DNA from: Gp6-AA40 sp046732795
GTDB lineage: Bacteria; Acidobacteriota; Vicinamibacteria; Vicinamibacterales; UBA2999
DNA length: 21,514 bases
Direction: 5' to 3'
Assembly: GCA_046732795.1 (NCBI GenBank)
Contig: JBKPNV010000296.1
Location: 1 to 21,514 of the forward strand
Below are positions 6,016 through 13,393 of the stretch, one piece after another (the first letter of the stretch is position 1; each line of letters starts with the position of its first letter). The notes under the pieces are model-generated. The model was not told the DNA's origin. It saw only the letters and a list, made by a program, of their open reading frames with translations, and made no database searches. Position numbers and translations under genes: made by a program.

Positions 6016-7950
6016 GTGGGCTTACGAACAGTGCTCTTCGGCAAACCGTTGCCCTCCGATGCCGAAGCCGAAGAGCAGATTGGTCCGGCTCAAGGGATTC
6101 CGCTGCTGGGCCTTGACGCGCTCGCGTCCGCCTCATACGGGCCGGAAGCTGCGCTGACGATCCTCATCGTCGCGGGTACTGCGGCGTCCTTTTATATAGT
6201 TCACGTCAGTGTTGCCCTGATCGCACTGCTGCTCATCGTCTACTTCTCTTACCGCCAGACAATCGGCGCATATCCCAACGGTGGCGGGTCGTTCACGGTG
6301 GCGAAAGAGAACCTGGGCCCCCACGCAGGACTCATCGCTGCCGCTGCGCTCGCAGTCGACTACATCCTTAACGCCGCGGTAGCGATCTCGGCTGGCGTGG
6401 GAGCGATCGTGTCCGCCATTCCCGCATTGCTGCCATACACCTTATTGATCTGCCTCGTCGTGCTGGTCTCGCTGACGATTGTGAACGTGCGGGGAATCCG
6501 ATCGGCAGGGCTCGTCTTCATGGCGCCAACCTACGCGTTCGTCGTGCTGCTGGCCGTAGTCCTCGCCGTCGGGCTCGCGAGGACGATCGCGTCGGGCGGC
6601 ACCCCGACCCCGGTGGGGCCGCTTCCGGAACCGCCTGCCGGAACGGCCTCGACTGTGGGATTGTGGCTGCTGATGCGCTCGTTCGCGAGCGGATGCACGG
6701 CAATGACCGGAGTCGAAGCCGTCAGCAACGCTGTCCCGCTCTTTCACAAGCCAACAGTGAAACTCGCTGAGCGCACACTGACGTCGATCGTCTTCATTCT
6801 CGTGATGCTGATCGGCGGACTCGCCGTGCTCGTCCGCGCGTACGGCATCTCAGCCACGCTGCCTGGAGAAACCGGATACCAGAGCGTCATCTCGCAGGTG
6901 GTCGTTGCAGTGATGGGGCGAGGACCGTTCTACTACGCGACGATGACCGCGGTGCTGATGGTACTGGCGATGTCGGCGAACACGAGCTTCGCGGACTTTC
7001 CGCGCGTATGTCGAGTGCTGGCGGCCGACCATTACCTGCCCCCCGAGCTGGCCAGGCGGGGAAGTCGTCTCGTCTTCACGAACGGCATCATCGTGCTCGC
7101 GACCTTGGCCGGTCTGCTCCTGATCGCGTTCGGGGGCGTGACCGATCACCTCATCCCGTTGTTTGCGATCGGTGCGCTGCTCGCGTTCACCATGTCGCAG
7201 CTCGGGATGGTGGCGCATTGGCGGAACAGCAATGAGCGCGGACGCCGGCCCAAGCTGGCGATCAACGCCATTGGCGCGATGGCGACTGCAATCGCGCTCG
7301 GCATCGTGCTCGTGTCCAAGTTCAGCAACGGCGCGTGGATCACGGCGCTGGTGATTCCGGCCTTCGTGCTGGTCTTCCGCCGCATGAAGCGCTACAACGA
7401 GCGGCTCGCACGCGTCACGCGATCGGAGACACCACTCGACCTGTCGAATCTGACCGAGCCGGTTGTGGTGGTTCCCCTCCGCCGGCTCGATCAGGTCGCA
7501 CAGAAGGCGCTTCGTTTCGCAATCACGATCTCACGCGACGTCTACGTCGTTCAGGTGATGGCCGAAGAGCTCGATACCGAGGATCTGCGCGAGCGCTGGC
7601 GCGAACGGGTGGAGGAGCCGGTGCGCCGGAGCGGCCACTTCACGCCGCCACAGCTCGTCGTCGTCCGCTCCGCGTATCGCAAGTTTTTCGAGCGGTTCCT
7701 GCAATGGCTGCATCAGCTCAACGAGGCGCAGCCGGATCGCCAAGTGATCGTACTGATTCCCGAACTGGTCCAGCGCCGCTGGTATCAGTTCATCGTCAAC
7801 CATCGCGCGTGGCGACTGAAAGCGCAGCTGCTGCTCAGAGGTGGACCACACATTTCAGTGATGTCCACGCCGTGGTATCCGGATCTTCCTCCAGCGCGCG
7901 CCTTGCGCTGGTGGCATGGCGGTATGGCTCGTGACTCGAGGCGCGCGTGA
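6016..7950 (+). CDS. APC-superfamily transporter, KimA-like potassium importer
   Basis: The 644-residue protein begins with LFGKPLPSDAEAEEQIGPAQ and continues GLDALASASYGPEAAL, the N-terminal signature of KimA/YdaO-type members of the amino acid-polyamine-organocation superfamily. About twelve hydrophobic segments fill residues 45-450. A cytosolic C-terminal domain of roughly 180 residues follows, opening with VVVVPLRRLDQVAQKALRFA and resembling a universal-stress-like fold. KimA of Bacillus is a proton-coupled, c-di-AMP-inhibited K+ importer of about 600 residues, so length and architecture agree. Substrate specificity is inferred from the family; other members move amino acids. GTG 6016 is used as the start; GTG 6031 is an alternative. 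The ATG at 6012 is out of frame, and no strong ribosome-binding site is visible. Confidence 0.85.
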   Translation: MGLRTVLFGKPLPSDAEAEEQIGPAQGIPLLGLDALASASYGPEAALTILIVAGTAASFYIVHVSVALIALLLIVYFSYRQTIGAYPNGGGSFTVAKENLGPHAGLIAAAALAVDYILNAAVAISAGVGAIVSAIPALLPYTLLICLVVLVSLTIVNVRGIRSAGLVFMAPTYAFVVLLAVVLAVGLARTIASGGTPTPVGPLPEPPAGTASTVGLWLLMRSFASGCTAMTGVEAVSNAVPLFHKPTVKLAERTLTSIVFILVMLIGGLAVLVRAYGISATLPGETGYQSVISQVVVAVMGRGPFYYATMTAVLMVLAMSANTSFADFPRVCRVLAADHYLPPELARRGSRLVFTNGIIVLATLAGLLLIAFGGVTDHLIPLFAIGALLAFTMSQLGMVAHWRNSNERGRRPKLAINAIGAMATAIALGIVLVSKFSNGAWITALVIPAFVLVFRRMKRYNERLARVTRSETPLDLSNLTEPVVVVPLRRLDQVAQKALRFAITISRDVYVVQVMAEELDTEDLRERWRERVEEPVRRSGHFTPPQLVVVRSAYRKFFERFLQWLHQLNEAQPDRQVIVLIPELVQRRWYQFIVNHRAWRLKAQLLLRGGPHISVMSTPWYPDLPPARALRWWHGGMARDSRRA

Positions 7951-8157
7951 AGTTCGATGACGTGCAACGGGTCGCGTGAACAATCCGACGGAGCCTGAAT
8001 CCTCCGCTCGACGCGATGGCGATTACGGGGCGTGGAGGGCGGGCAATATGCTCAAACGGCCAGCCTCTTTCCGGTGGCGAAAACTGCATTACAAACAGTG
8101 CGTGCGGTGCGATTCATTGGCATTCGGGCGTGGCATCACTCGTGCCTCTTCCAGGGC
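7951..8157. other. Intergenic region between the transporter and GIY-YIG genes
   Basis: No convincing gene, terminator or promoter was found. A GTG-started frame from 7976 extends through the region to 8227 but has no family resemblance and overlaps the GIY-YIG gene in another frame, so it is treated as spurious. Confidence 0.4.
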
Positions 8158-8415
8158 ATGTCCAGCAAGCGAATCGTCTACATCATCCGGAGCCGTCGAG
8201 ATCCGGCGCGCCACTACATCGGTTTGACCGCCGATCTTCCTGCTCGACTCGCATCACACAATGCGGGAGAGTCCCCACAGACAAGAAGCTTCGTGCCGTG
8301 GGCTCTCGTGGTGTCCGTGCAATTTGCATCCGAAGATGCGGCCGATAAATTCGTGCGGTATCTCAAGTCGGCGGCTGGCCGCCACTTCGCGCGACACTAT
8401 TTTGGCTGCGAGTGA
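8158..8415 (+). CDS. GIY-YIG nuclease superfamily protein (85 aa)
   Basis: The 85-residue protein is a minimal GIY-YIG domain of the YhbQ/UPF0213-like type: IVYIIRS (residues 6-12, the GIY strand), HYIGLTADLPARLASHNAGE (19-38, the YIG strand and following helix), PWALVVSVQF and a final helix DKFVRYLKSAAGRHFARHYF. The first motif is V-Y-I rather than G-I-Y, which is normal in this branch. Arg31 in the YIG-following helix fits the usual catalytic Arg position; the late Glu found in active nucleases is not obvious. It is free-standing, with no mobile-element partner, so a cellular DNA-processing role is likelier than homing. The start at 8158 is set by where the domain begins; the ribosome-binding site is weak. 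Confidence 0.85.
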   Translation: MSSKRIVYIIRSRRDPARHYIGLTADLPARLASHNAGESPQTRSFVPWALVVSVQFASEDAADKFVRYLKSAAGRHFARHYFGCE

Positions 8416-8440
8416 TCGCGCGTGGTAGACGACCAGCACC

Positions 8441-8468
8441 AGCCGGGCTCCCGGTGAAGGCTGTTTTT
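8441..8468 (+). terminator. Possible weak terminator after the GIY-YIG gene
   Basis: CCGGG (8443-8447) pairs with CCCGG (8450-8454), and AGCC (8441-8444) can alternatively pair with GGCT (8459-8462). TTTTT follows at 8464-8468. The element lies 25 bases after the GIY-YIG stop. The compact hairpin is ten bases from the T-run, so it is only a candidate. Confidence 0.3.
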
Positions 8469-8497
8469 CACGCGCTCTATCGCTGCGATGCGAAGAA

Positions 8498-8512
8498 GAG
8501 GAGAATCTCCTC
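8498..8512 (+). promoter_or_regulatory. GAGGAG-AAT-CTCCTC hairpin before the GH51 gene
   Basis: GAGGAG (8498-8503) is the only strong Shine-Dalgarno-like sequence ahead of the GH51 gene. It is the left arm of a perfect 6-bp hairpin with CTCCTC (8507-8512). It lies 20 bases before ATG 8524, so it is too far away for standard initiation unless the hairpin folds and shortens the distance. A regulatory role is speculative. Confidence 0.25.
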
Positions 8513-8523
8513 CGACGTCACGC

Positions 8524-10167
8524 ATGAGTCCTATCGATCGCCGGCGCTTCCTCTCGGACCTTGGCCAGGCGGGAGCGCTGCTGGCTACCGGGTCGTGGCT
8601 GGACACCATCGGCTACGCGCAAGCCAGCCGCGGGCAGGCGCGCGCGCTGATTCAGCAGTCGCGCGCGCGAGTAGACCTCGACCGGCGCATTTTGGGTGCC
8701 TTCCTGGAACATCTCGGCAGGGCGATCTACACCGGCGTGTACCAACCTGGGTCCTCGCTCGCGGACGCCAACGGCTTCCGCACCGACGTCGTGCGCGAGG
8801 TCAAGGAGCTTGGTGTGCCGATCGTGCGATATCCGGGCGGAAACTTCGTCTCCGGCTACAACTGGCTCGATGGCGTCGGCCCCAAACAGCAGCGGCCGAC
8901 CGTACTGGAGCGCGCGTGGAACTCGATCGAGACGAACCAATTCGGCACGAACGACTTCATCGACTGGTGCCGGGTGGTCGGGAGCGAGCCGCTACTCGGG
9001 ATGAACTTCGGGACCGGCACCGCGGAGATGGCGGTCGCTTACGTCGAGTACTGCAACGTCGAGCGAGGGACGAAGTGGAGCGATCTGCGACGATCGCACG
9101 GCTACGACACGCCGCACAACGTGCGCTACTGGTGCCTCGGCAACGAGATGGATGGCCCGTGGCAAATCGGCCAGATGCAGGCGCGCGAGTACGGGCGCAA
9201 AGCGCGCGACGCGGCCCGGCAGATGCGCGTCATCGACCGCGACCTGCAACTCATCGCCTGCGGGTCGAGCGGGACGTTCATGCCTCAGTACCTGATCTGG
9301 GACCGCGAGGTTCTCGAAGAGTGCTACGACCAGGTCGACGGTGTGTCCCTGCATGCTTACTTCGGCAACACGCAGCCGCTGACGGGCAACAGCACCGAGC
9401 GCTATCTCGCCATGAATCTCGACATGGATCGACAGATACGCGAAGTGTCTGCGGTCTGTGATTACGTGCAAGGCCTCCGGCGGTCGAGCAAGCGACTCTG
9501 GCTGTCGTTCGACGAGTGGAACGTGTGGTATCGGGCGCGCAGCGGCGAGGCGACGGACGGCCGCCGGCAGTTCGCGCCGAAGTTGCTCGAGGAGGTCTAC
9601 AACCTCGAGGATGCGCTGCTCGTCGGCGGGTTCGTCAACACGCTGCTGCGAAATGCCGAGCGAGTTCGCGTCGCATGCCTCGCGCAGCTGGTGAACGTCA
9701 TCGCGCCGCTCGTCACCAACGATTCTGGCGTGTTGCGTCAAAGCATTTACGTGCCGTACGCCTGGGCGCTGCGCTACGCGCGCGGACGGGTGCTCGATCT
9801 GCGTGTCGAATGCGACACCTATCCGATCAGCGCAACCGGACTGCAGGCTGACTTCGCCCGCAACGACGAGGTGCCGTTCGTCGATGTCGTCGCGACCCTG
9901 GACGCACAGGCCGGCCAGGCGTGCGTCCTGATGCTGAACCGTGACCTGAACGCGGAACGCGAACTCGTGTTGGACTGGCGCGACGCAACGCCGACGCGAG
10001 TCCTCGCCTGCGAGACGCTGACCGGACCGAATCTGAAGGCGTTCAACACCTTCGCGGAGCCGCGGCGGGTGGCTGCGCAGCGGCTTGATGCGCCGGCCGC
10101 GGGTGCGCGTATGACCTTCAAGTTGCCGCCGCGTTCCTACACCGTGGCGCAGCTCGCGATCAACTAG
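8524..10167 (+). CDS. GH51 alpha-L-arabinofuranosidase, Tat-exported
   Basis: The 547-residue protein starts MSPIDRRRFLSDLGQAGALL, a twin-arginine signal (RRRFL, residues 6-10) ending near SWLDTIGYAQA. The GH51 (beta/alpha)8 core follows: FLEHLGRAIYTGVYQPGS, GVPIVRYPGGNFVSGYNW, then YWCLGNEMDGPW with the acid/base Glu at residue 208, and LSFDEWNVWY with the nucleophile Glu at residue 331. The C-terminal beta domain runs from about residue 430 to the end. All family landmarks and the length agree with an active enzyme releasing terminal L-arabinofuranose from arabinan or arabinoxylan (EC 3.2.1.55). ATG 8524 is chosen because it places the Tat motif at the N terminus; ATG 8488 would add 12 residues. 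It is transcribed towards the convergent metallo-beta-lactamase-fold gene. Export suggests extracytoplasmic hemicellulose use. Confidence 0.93.
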   Translation: MSPIDRRRFLSDLGQAGALLATGSWLDTIGYAQASRGQARALIQQSRARVDLDRRILGAFLEHLGRAIYTGVYQPGSSLADANGFRTDVVREVKELGVPIVRYPGGNFVSGYNWLDGVGPKQQRPTVLERAWNSIETNQFGTNDFIDWCRVVGSEPLLGMNFGTGTAEMAVAYVEYCNVERGTKWSDLRRSHGYDTPHNVRYWCLGNEMDGPWQIGQMQAREYGRKARDAARQMRVIDRDLQLIACGSSGTFMPQYLIWDREVLEECYDQVDGVSLHAYFGNTQPLTGNSTERYLAMNLDMDRQIREVSAVCDYVQGLRRSSKRLWLSFDEWNVWYRARSGEATDGRRQFAPKLLEEVYNLEDALLVGGFVNTLLRNAERVRVACLAQLVNVIAPLVTNDSGVLRQSIYVPYAWALRYARGRVLDLRVECDTYPISATGLQADFARNDEVPFVDVVATLDAQAGQACVLMLNRDLNAERELVLDWRDATPTRVLACETLTGPNLKAFNTFAEPRRVAAQRLDAPAAGARMTFKLPPRSYTVAQLAIN

Positions 10168-10173
10168 AGGAGG

Positions 10174-10201
10174 AGTCCGGCTCAAGCCGGACACTACTTA
10201 C
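10174..10201. repeat. Palindromic repeat copy A, likely bidirectional terminator
   Basis: GTCCGGC (10175-10181), loop TCAA and GCCGGAC (10186-10192) form a perfect 7-bp hairpin in the 26-base gap between convergent genes, so it probably terminates transcription from both sides. A diverged copy lies at 18990-19017 on the minus strand. The two agree at 21 of 28 positions, and the G-C pair at stem positions 7/14 becomes A-T in the other copy. The last bases of the minus-strand gene, including its TAG stop, lie inside this element. Confidence 0.65.
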
Positions 10202-11122
10202 TCGTCTGCGACTTCATCTCGTCGTAGTACCCCTTCAACCCCCCTTTGAACGCGACGGTGCTCACGGTGTGATCCCACCCGAGATCGGCCAGCTTCAGCC
10301 CGTCGAACACCTGCTCCAGCGGCACGCCCTTGCGCGCCAGTTCCGCCATCCGCTGGTTCATCGTCACGAGCTTCTGCCGGTCCGAACGAATGCGGTCCTT
10401 CGTGAGCAACGCACCGTGACCCGGGATCACCACGTCGAAGTCGAGCGCGAGGATCTTGTCGAGCGCGGTCACCCATTCGATGGCGCTGGCCCCATTGTTG
10501 TAATCGAGAACCGGCATCCCCTCTGTGATGAGATCGCCCGTGTGGATCACCTTGAGGTCGGGGAAATAGATCACCGCATCACCGTTGGTGTGCCCGCGAC
10601 CGAAGTAGTACGCGCGCACCTCGACGCCGCCCAGGAAGACGGACGCCTGATCGTTGAACGTCACGCGCGGAGCGCCTGGCTGCTTGTTGCGCAGAAAGTT
10701 CTCGCGCACGTTGCGGTGCGCGATGATCTCCGTCATGTTGACGAACGTCGCGTCGCCGCCGGCATGATCGGTGTGATGGTGGGTGTTGAGCAGATACTTG
10801 ATCGGTTGTGAGCTGACGCTTTTCACCTTCTCCAGGACGTCCGCCACGTTGTTCTGATATTTGTCATCGACCAGAATCAACCCCTCCGACGTGACGCGAC
10901 GGCCACGTCCCCCGCCTCGTGCAGCAGCCCATCGTCGCCGTATCCGCCGCCGCAGCCGTTCGGCGCGCATGCGTTGAACGGACCGCGAATCACATAAAGG
11001 CCGTCCTTGACCTTTTCGATCTGCATCGGCTTTGTAGGCTTCGTTTGCTGGGCCGACACCACGACAGCGACGACCATCGCCGCAATCGATCCAGCCAGGA
11101 TGGCAAGACGGGCAGGACGCAT
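10194..11122 (-). pseudogene. Exported metallo-beta-lactamase-fold hydrolase, single-base frameshift
   Basis: Read on the minus strand from ATG 11122 (preceded by GAGGAAG), the first 75 residues give a signal peptide (LAILAGSIAAMVVAVVVSAQ) and a leader ending DDGLLHEAGDVAV. The correct continuation, RVTSEGLILVDDKYQ, is in another frame; the base at 10898 would need to be used twice, so one base is missing near 10896-10900. Downstream are LLNTHHHTDHAGGDATF (the H-x-H-x-D-H zinc motif), RGHTNGD, IHTGDL and VIPGHG, and the gene ends QTSK at 10194. Spliced length is about 309 residues, normal for an exported metallo-hydrolase. Everything except the one base looks intact, so this may be a recent inactivation or a sequencing error. 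As read, the product would be about 118 residues long and lack the zinc site. Confidence 0.85.
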
Positions 11123-11141
11123 CGATTCTTCCTCGGCGGCG

Positions 11142-11170
11142 ACGGTATTCCCGTTACATTGGCGTGTCAA
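11142..11170 (-). promoter_or_regulatory. Candidate sigma70-type promoter of the metallo-hydrolase gene
   Basis: On the minus strand a perfect TTGACA (11170-11165) is followed 17 bases later by TACCGT (11147-11142), which matches TATAAT at three positions. Transcription would start about 10-15 bases before the ATG at 11122. Just upstream, ATTGCG (11171-11176) and CGCAAT (11182-11187) form a 6-bp inverted repeat that could be an operator. Confidence 0.45.
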
Positions 11171-11392
11171 ATTGCGCGAGCCGCAATCGCGTAGCCAGGA
11201 CCTTCCAAGCGTTGCATCCTGGCGGACTCTCATTCCACGACACGCGCAGAGCGGCTGCGTGCCAGCTCAGCGGCTGTTGTTCGTCTTCGAGCTGCCGCCC
11301 GTTGTAATGAGCGATCGACGCAAGTTCGGCGACGGTTCGCGCGCGGCGTGCCGAGAGTCCGGCGCGCCTCCAGCATCGATTTGGAGGAGGCG

Positions 11393-12682
11393 ATGGCGAA
11401 GGAAGAGAGCTACCCGAAGAAGTACTGGTGGGTTGTGATCGTCGCGGTCCCAATCACCATCGCTCTCATCGCAGCGGCGCCTGCGCTGCTGAAGTCATCC
11501 GGCGGTTCTGGCGGCGGGCCCGGTACAACCATCAACACCGGCGAGAAGTCCACCGTCAACATCGACAACTCGACGCACAACACGTTCGTGACGAACGTCG
11601 CGGTGATAGCGCAGCAGTACGAAGCGCAAACTGGCCGGCCGCTGAACGACGACCTGAGACGACAGATAGAACAGGCGGTCAGCGCCGCGCTCAAGAACGA
11701 TCACGGCGAGAGCATTCGCTTGTTCGAACAAATCGCGGCGTCGGTGCCTGTACCCGCTGTCTACAACAACTTGGGCATCGAGTATAAGCAGGCGCAGAAC
11801 GTGGCCGCGTCGGAGAAGGCGTTCGAAAAGGCGAAGATGGCCGAGGCGAAGGCGGCAGCGGTGAAGAATCCTCCCCTCACCGCAGCTGACCTGCGACCAC
11901 CGGCGGTCTCCGGTCCGGGCATTCGTCCCGAGTCGAGCTCTGTCCCCGCAATGGTCATCGAGCCATTGAGCCCTCCGTACGTGGCGCCTGGCGAGATTCA
12001 CGTGGTCGAGCACGGCACGGCTAGCGGCGGCGGCTCATATAAGGTGAAGTACCAGCCGACGCCAGACACGCCGGTCGTCATGGATGCGGGCTCGTACGAC
12101 ATCGTCCTCAGATCCGCCGACAATCGGGGTGCCGGATTCATCGTCGCGTCGAACGTGCAGATCAAAGAAGGCTCGTTGACGCGAGTGAACCCCAATGCCT
12201 TCGTCGGCGGAATCGCGGTGGAGCCGGTCGTACAAAAAGGCTTTCCGACTATCAAGGGATTGCAAGTCATCGATCGGGCCTCTGGTGACAGGCGCTTGCT
12301 GGCCCAGTCGACGGACAAACTGGGCGTCACGTTGCCGCTGGCCCCTGGGTCGTACGACATCGTTTGCACGACTACGGACGACCAGACCGTCATGGTTGCG
12401 GAGAACGTTCAGATAAAGGCCGGTTCGATTACCAGGATCGACACCGGGAATCAGCTCGCCGTGATCCTCGTGCGCACGCCGAAGATTCGCACCGAGCTGA
12501 AGGCGGTTTACGCGCTCCAGGCAAACAGCAATCGCATCGCGAGCAAGGTTGATGCATTCGACAAGCCGTTGCTCGTCACGGCCGGCCAGTCGTACGACGT
12601 CGCGCTCGAGCAGGCGGCCGGGTTGACGCGCATCAAGAAAGCGGTTGTGCCCAAGCCTGGCGAACTGGTCGATATTCAGTAG
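11393..12682 (+). CDS. Membrane-anchored protein with TPR-like region and three beta repeats
   Basis: The start is ATG 11393, with GGAGGAGG at 11383-11390. The 429-residue protein has a short Lys-rich cytoplasmic tail, one transmembrane helix (about residues 12-33, WWVVIVAVPITIALIAAAP), and a Gly-rich spacer. A helical region (about 70-155) includes VPAVYNNLGIEYKQAQN and SEKAFEKAKMAEAKAA, which read as TPR-like helices. Three beta units follow, marked by GSYDIVLRSADNRG (233), GSYDIVCTTTDDQT (319) and QSYDVALEQA (399). The first two are trailed by the near-identical strands NVQIKEGSLTRV and NVQIKAGSITRI. An N-in, C-out topology with an extracytoplasmic adhesive or scaffold domain is likely. 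No enzyme signature is seen. It diverges from the metallo-hydrolase gene. Confidence 0.7.
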   Translation: MAKEESYPKKYWWVVIVAVPITIALIAAAPALLKSSGGSGGGPGTTINTGEKSTVNIDNSTHNTFVTNVAVIAQQYEAQTGRPLNDDLRRQIEQAVSAALKNDHGESIRLFEQIAASVPVPAVYNNLGIEYKQAQNVAASEKAFEKAKMAEAKAAAVKNPPLTAADLRPPAVSGPGIRPESSSVPAMVIEPLSPPYVAPGEIHVVEHGTASGGGSYKVKYQPTPDTPVVMDAGSYDIVLRSADNRGAGFIVASNVQIKEGSLTRVNPNAFVGGIAVEPVVQKGFPTIKGLQVIDRASGDRRLLAQSTDKLGVTLPLAPGSYDIVCTTTDDQTVMVAENVQIKAGSITRIDTGNQLAVILVRTPKIRTELKAVYALQANSNRIASKVDAFDKPLLVTAGQSYDVALEQAAGLTRIKKAVVPKPGELVDIQ

Positions 12683-12771
12683 ACTGGGACCGGCGGCGGC
12701 CACGTAGGCCTGAGAGCGCAGGAACCCCCACCACGGCGAGCGTGGCCGATACCAGCCTTGAATAGCCGGTC

Positions 12772-12799
12772 ATGAAAGTCCGCGTGGATTCGCTATAAT
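12772..12799 (+). promoter_or_regulatory. Sigma70-type promoter driving the riboswitch transcript
   Basis: A perfect -10 hexamer TATAAT (12794-12799) is preceded 16 bases upstream by ATGAAA (12772-12777), which matches the -35 consensus at four positions. The predicted start, 12805-12808, is exactly where the 5' strand of the riboswitch P1 helix begins. Between the preceding gene's stop and this promoter, CCACG (12731-12735) and CGTGG (12741-12745) form a small hairpin without a T-tract. Confidence 0.75.
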
Positions 12800-12805
12800 G
12801 ACCGG

Positions 12806-12908
12806 CGACATCCAGAGCGGCTCGCCCGATGCGGCGAGTCCCGGCAACCTGCCCGGACCGGCAAGGTGCCAACGCGCAACCCGCGCGGATGTGGTCGCCA
12901 GACGCGAC
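12806..12908 (+). promoter_or_regulatory. SAM-I/IV superfamily riboswitch
   Basis: P1 is ACATCC (12808-12813) with GGATGT (12887-12892). P2 is CTCGCC (12821-12826) with GGCGAG (12833-12838), closing CGATGC. The conserved core GGCAACC lies at 12843-12849. P3 is TGCC/GGCA (12850-12853, 12860-12863). The second conserved strand GGTGCCAA is at 12865-12872, and P4 is GCGC/GCGC (12874-12877, 12883-12886). These elements occur in the order and spacing of the SAM-I, SAM-IV and SAM-I/IV aptamers, which bind S-adenosylmethionine. A further hairpin after P1 (GTCGC/GCGAC, 12894-12908) matches the position of P5 in SAM-IV and SAM-I/IV. The short P2 without a kink-turn-like extension favours SAM-I/IV or SAM-IV over classic SAM-I. 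Such switches normally turn off methionine or SAM genes. Confidence 0.88.
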
Positions 12909-12922
12909 AACAAAAGGTCCCG

Positions 12923-12970
12923 CCGAGTCATCTCGGTCGTCTGGGTGTCTTCTCACAGGCAGGAGACACC
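12923..12970 (+). promoter_or_regulatory. Riboswitch expression platform hiding the ribosome-binding site
   Basis: GGTGTCTTCT (12944-12953) pairs with AGGAGACACC (12961-12970) in a 10-bp stem with one G-T pair and a 7-base loop. The right arm contains the Shine-Dalgarno AGGAG (12961-12965), and the stem ends at the base before ATG 12971. A small hairpin CCGAG/CTCGG (12923-12936) lies between it and the aptamer. The arrangement fits translational control, with access to the ribosome-binding site depending on aptamer state. Confidence 0.75.
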
Positions 12971-13318
12971 ATGAGCGACAGCGTCACCCCTGAGCCACTG
13001 CGCAACATCCCGGTGCAGATTAACGTCGACGGAATCGAGGTCACGGGCGAGATCCTGTTTGCGCGGTTCAACGACATCTCGGTCGTCATCCGCTCACCCG
13101 TATCTGGCTTCGCTACCGGACTCCACGTCCCGTGGTTCCGCTATGGCTACCCGCACCTCGCCCTGGCGACTCAAGCCGGGCTGACGGAGCGCGGCACGCG
13201 CGAGGCGAGGTGGCTGCTCAAGGAGCTTTACGACTATTCCCAGGGACGGCGATCGGGCTGGGGTATCTCGCGGGTCAATCCGGACGGCCGCTGGACGGAA
13301 ATTGCTAACGATTTTTGA
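12971..13318 (+). CDS. Unknown 115-aa protein under SAM riboswitch control
   Basis: ATG 12971 follows AGGAG at 12961-12965, so the start is firm. The protein is soluble, with no signal peptide or membrane segment. The first half is beta-rich (IPVQINVDGIEVTGEILFAR, then ISVVIRSPVSGFATGLHVPW); the second half is a helix EARWLLKELYDYSQGRRSGW followed by ISRVNPDGRWTEIA. No known family, catalytic motif or metal site was recognised. Because it is the first gene after a SAM-I/IV-type aptamer, a link to methionine, SAM or a methylation-dependent process is expected, but no metE, metX, metK or transporter gene is nearby. The downstream rmuC gene starts 75 bases later on the same strand and could be partly cotranscribed. 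Confidence 0.85.
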   Translation: MSDSVTPEPLRNIPVQINVDGIEVTGEILFARFNDISVVIRSPVSGFATGLHVPWFRYGYPHLALATQAGLTERGTREARWLLKELYDYSQGRRSGWGISRVNPDGRWTEIANDF

Positions 13319-13326
13319 ATTGACCT

Positions 13327-13347
13327 GGGCTGTCACAGCTCCCGTTT
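13327..13347 (+). terminator. Weak terminator-like hairpin before rmuC
   Basis: GGGCTG (13327-13332) pairs with CAGC and CC (13336-13342) with one bulged T, around a TCA loop, followed by GTTT. It lies just after the 115-aa gene. The short T-run makes this a weak candidate, so read-through into rmuC is possible. Confidence 0.3.
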
Positions 13348-13393
13348 ACCGTGCGATCTGGCGAGGTGAATCAGGAAACCTCCAGGAGATCGC

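Noticed and set aside
7976..8227. GTG-started 83-codon frame after the transporter
   Set aside because: It overlaps the GIY-YIG gene in another frame, lacks a ribosome-binding site and has no recognisable motif.
8992..10194. 400-codon minus-strand open frame opposite the GH51 gene
   Set aside because: It is the antisense shadow of a clearly conserved GH51 enzyme in GC-rich DNA, and it has no family resemblance.
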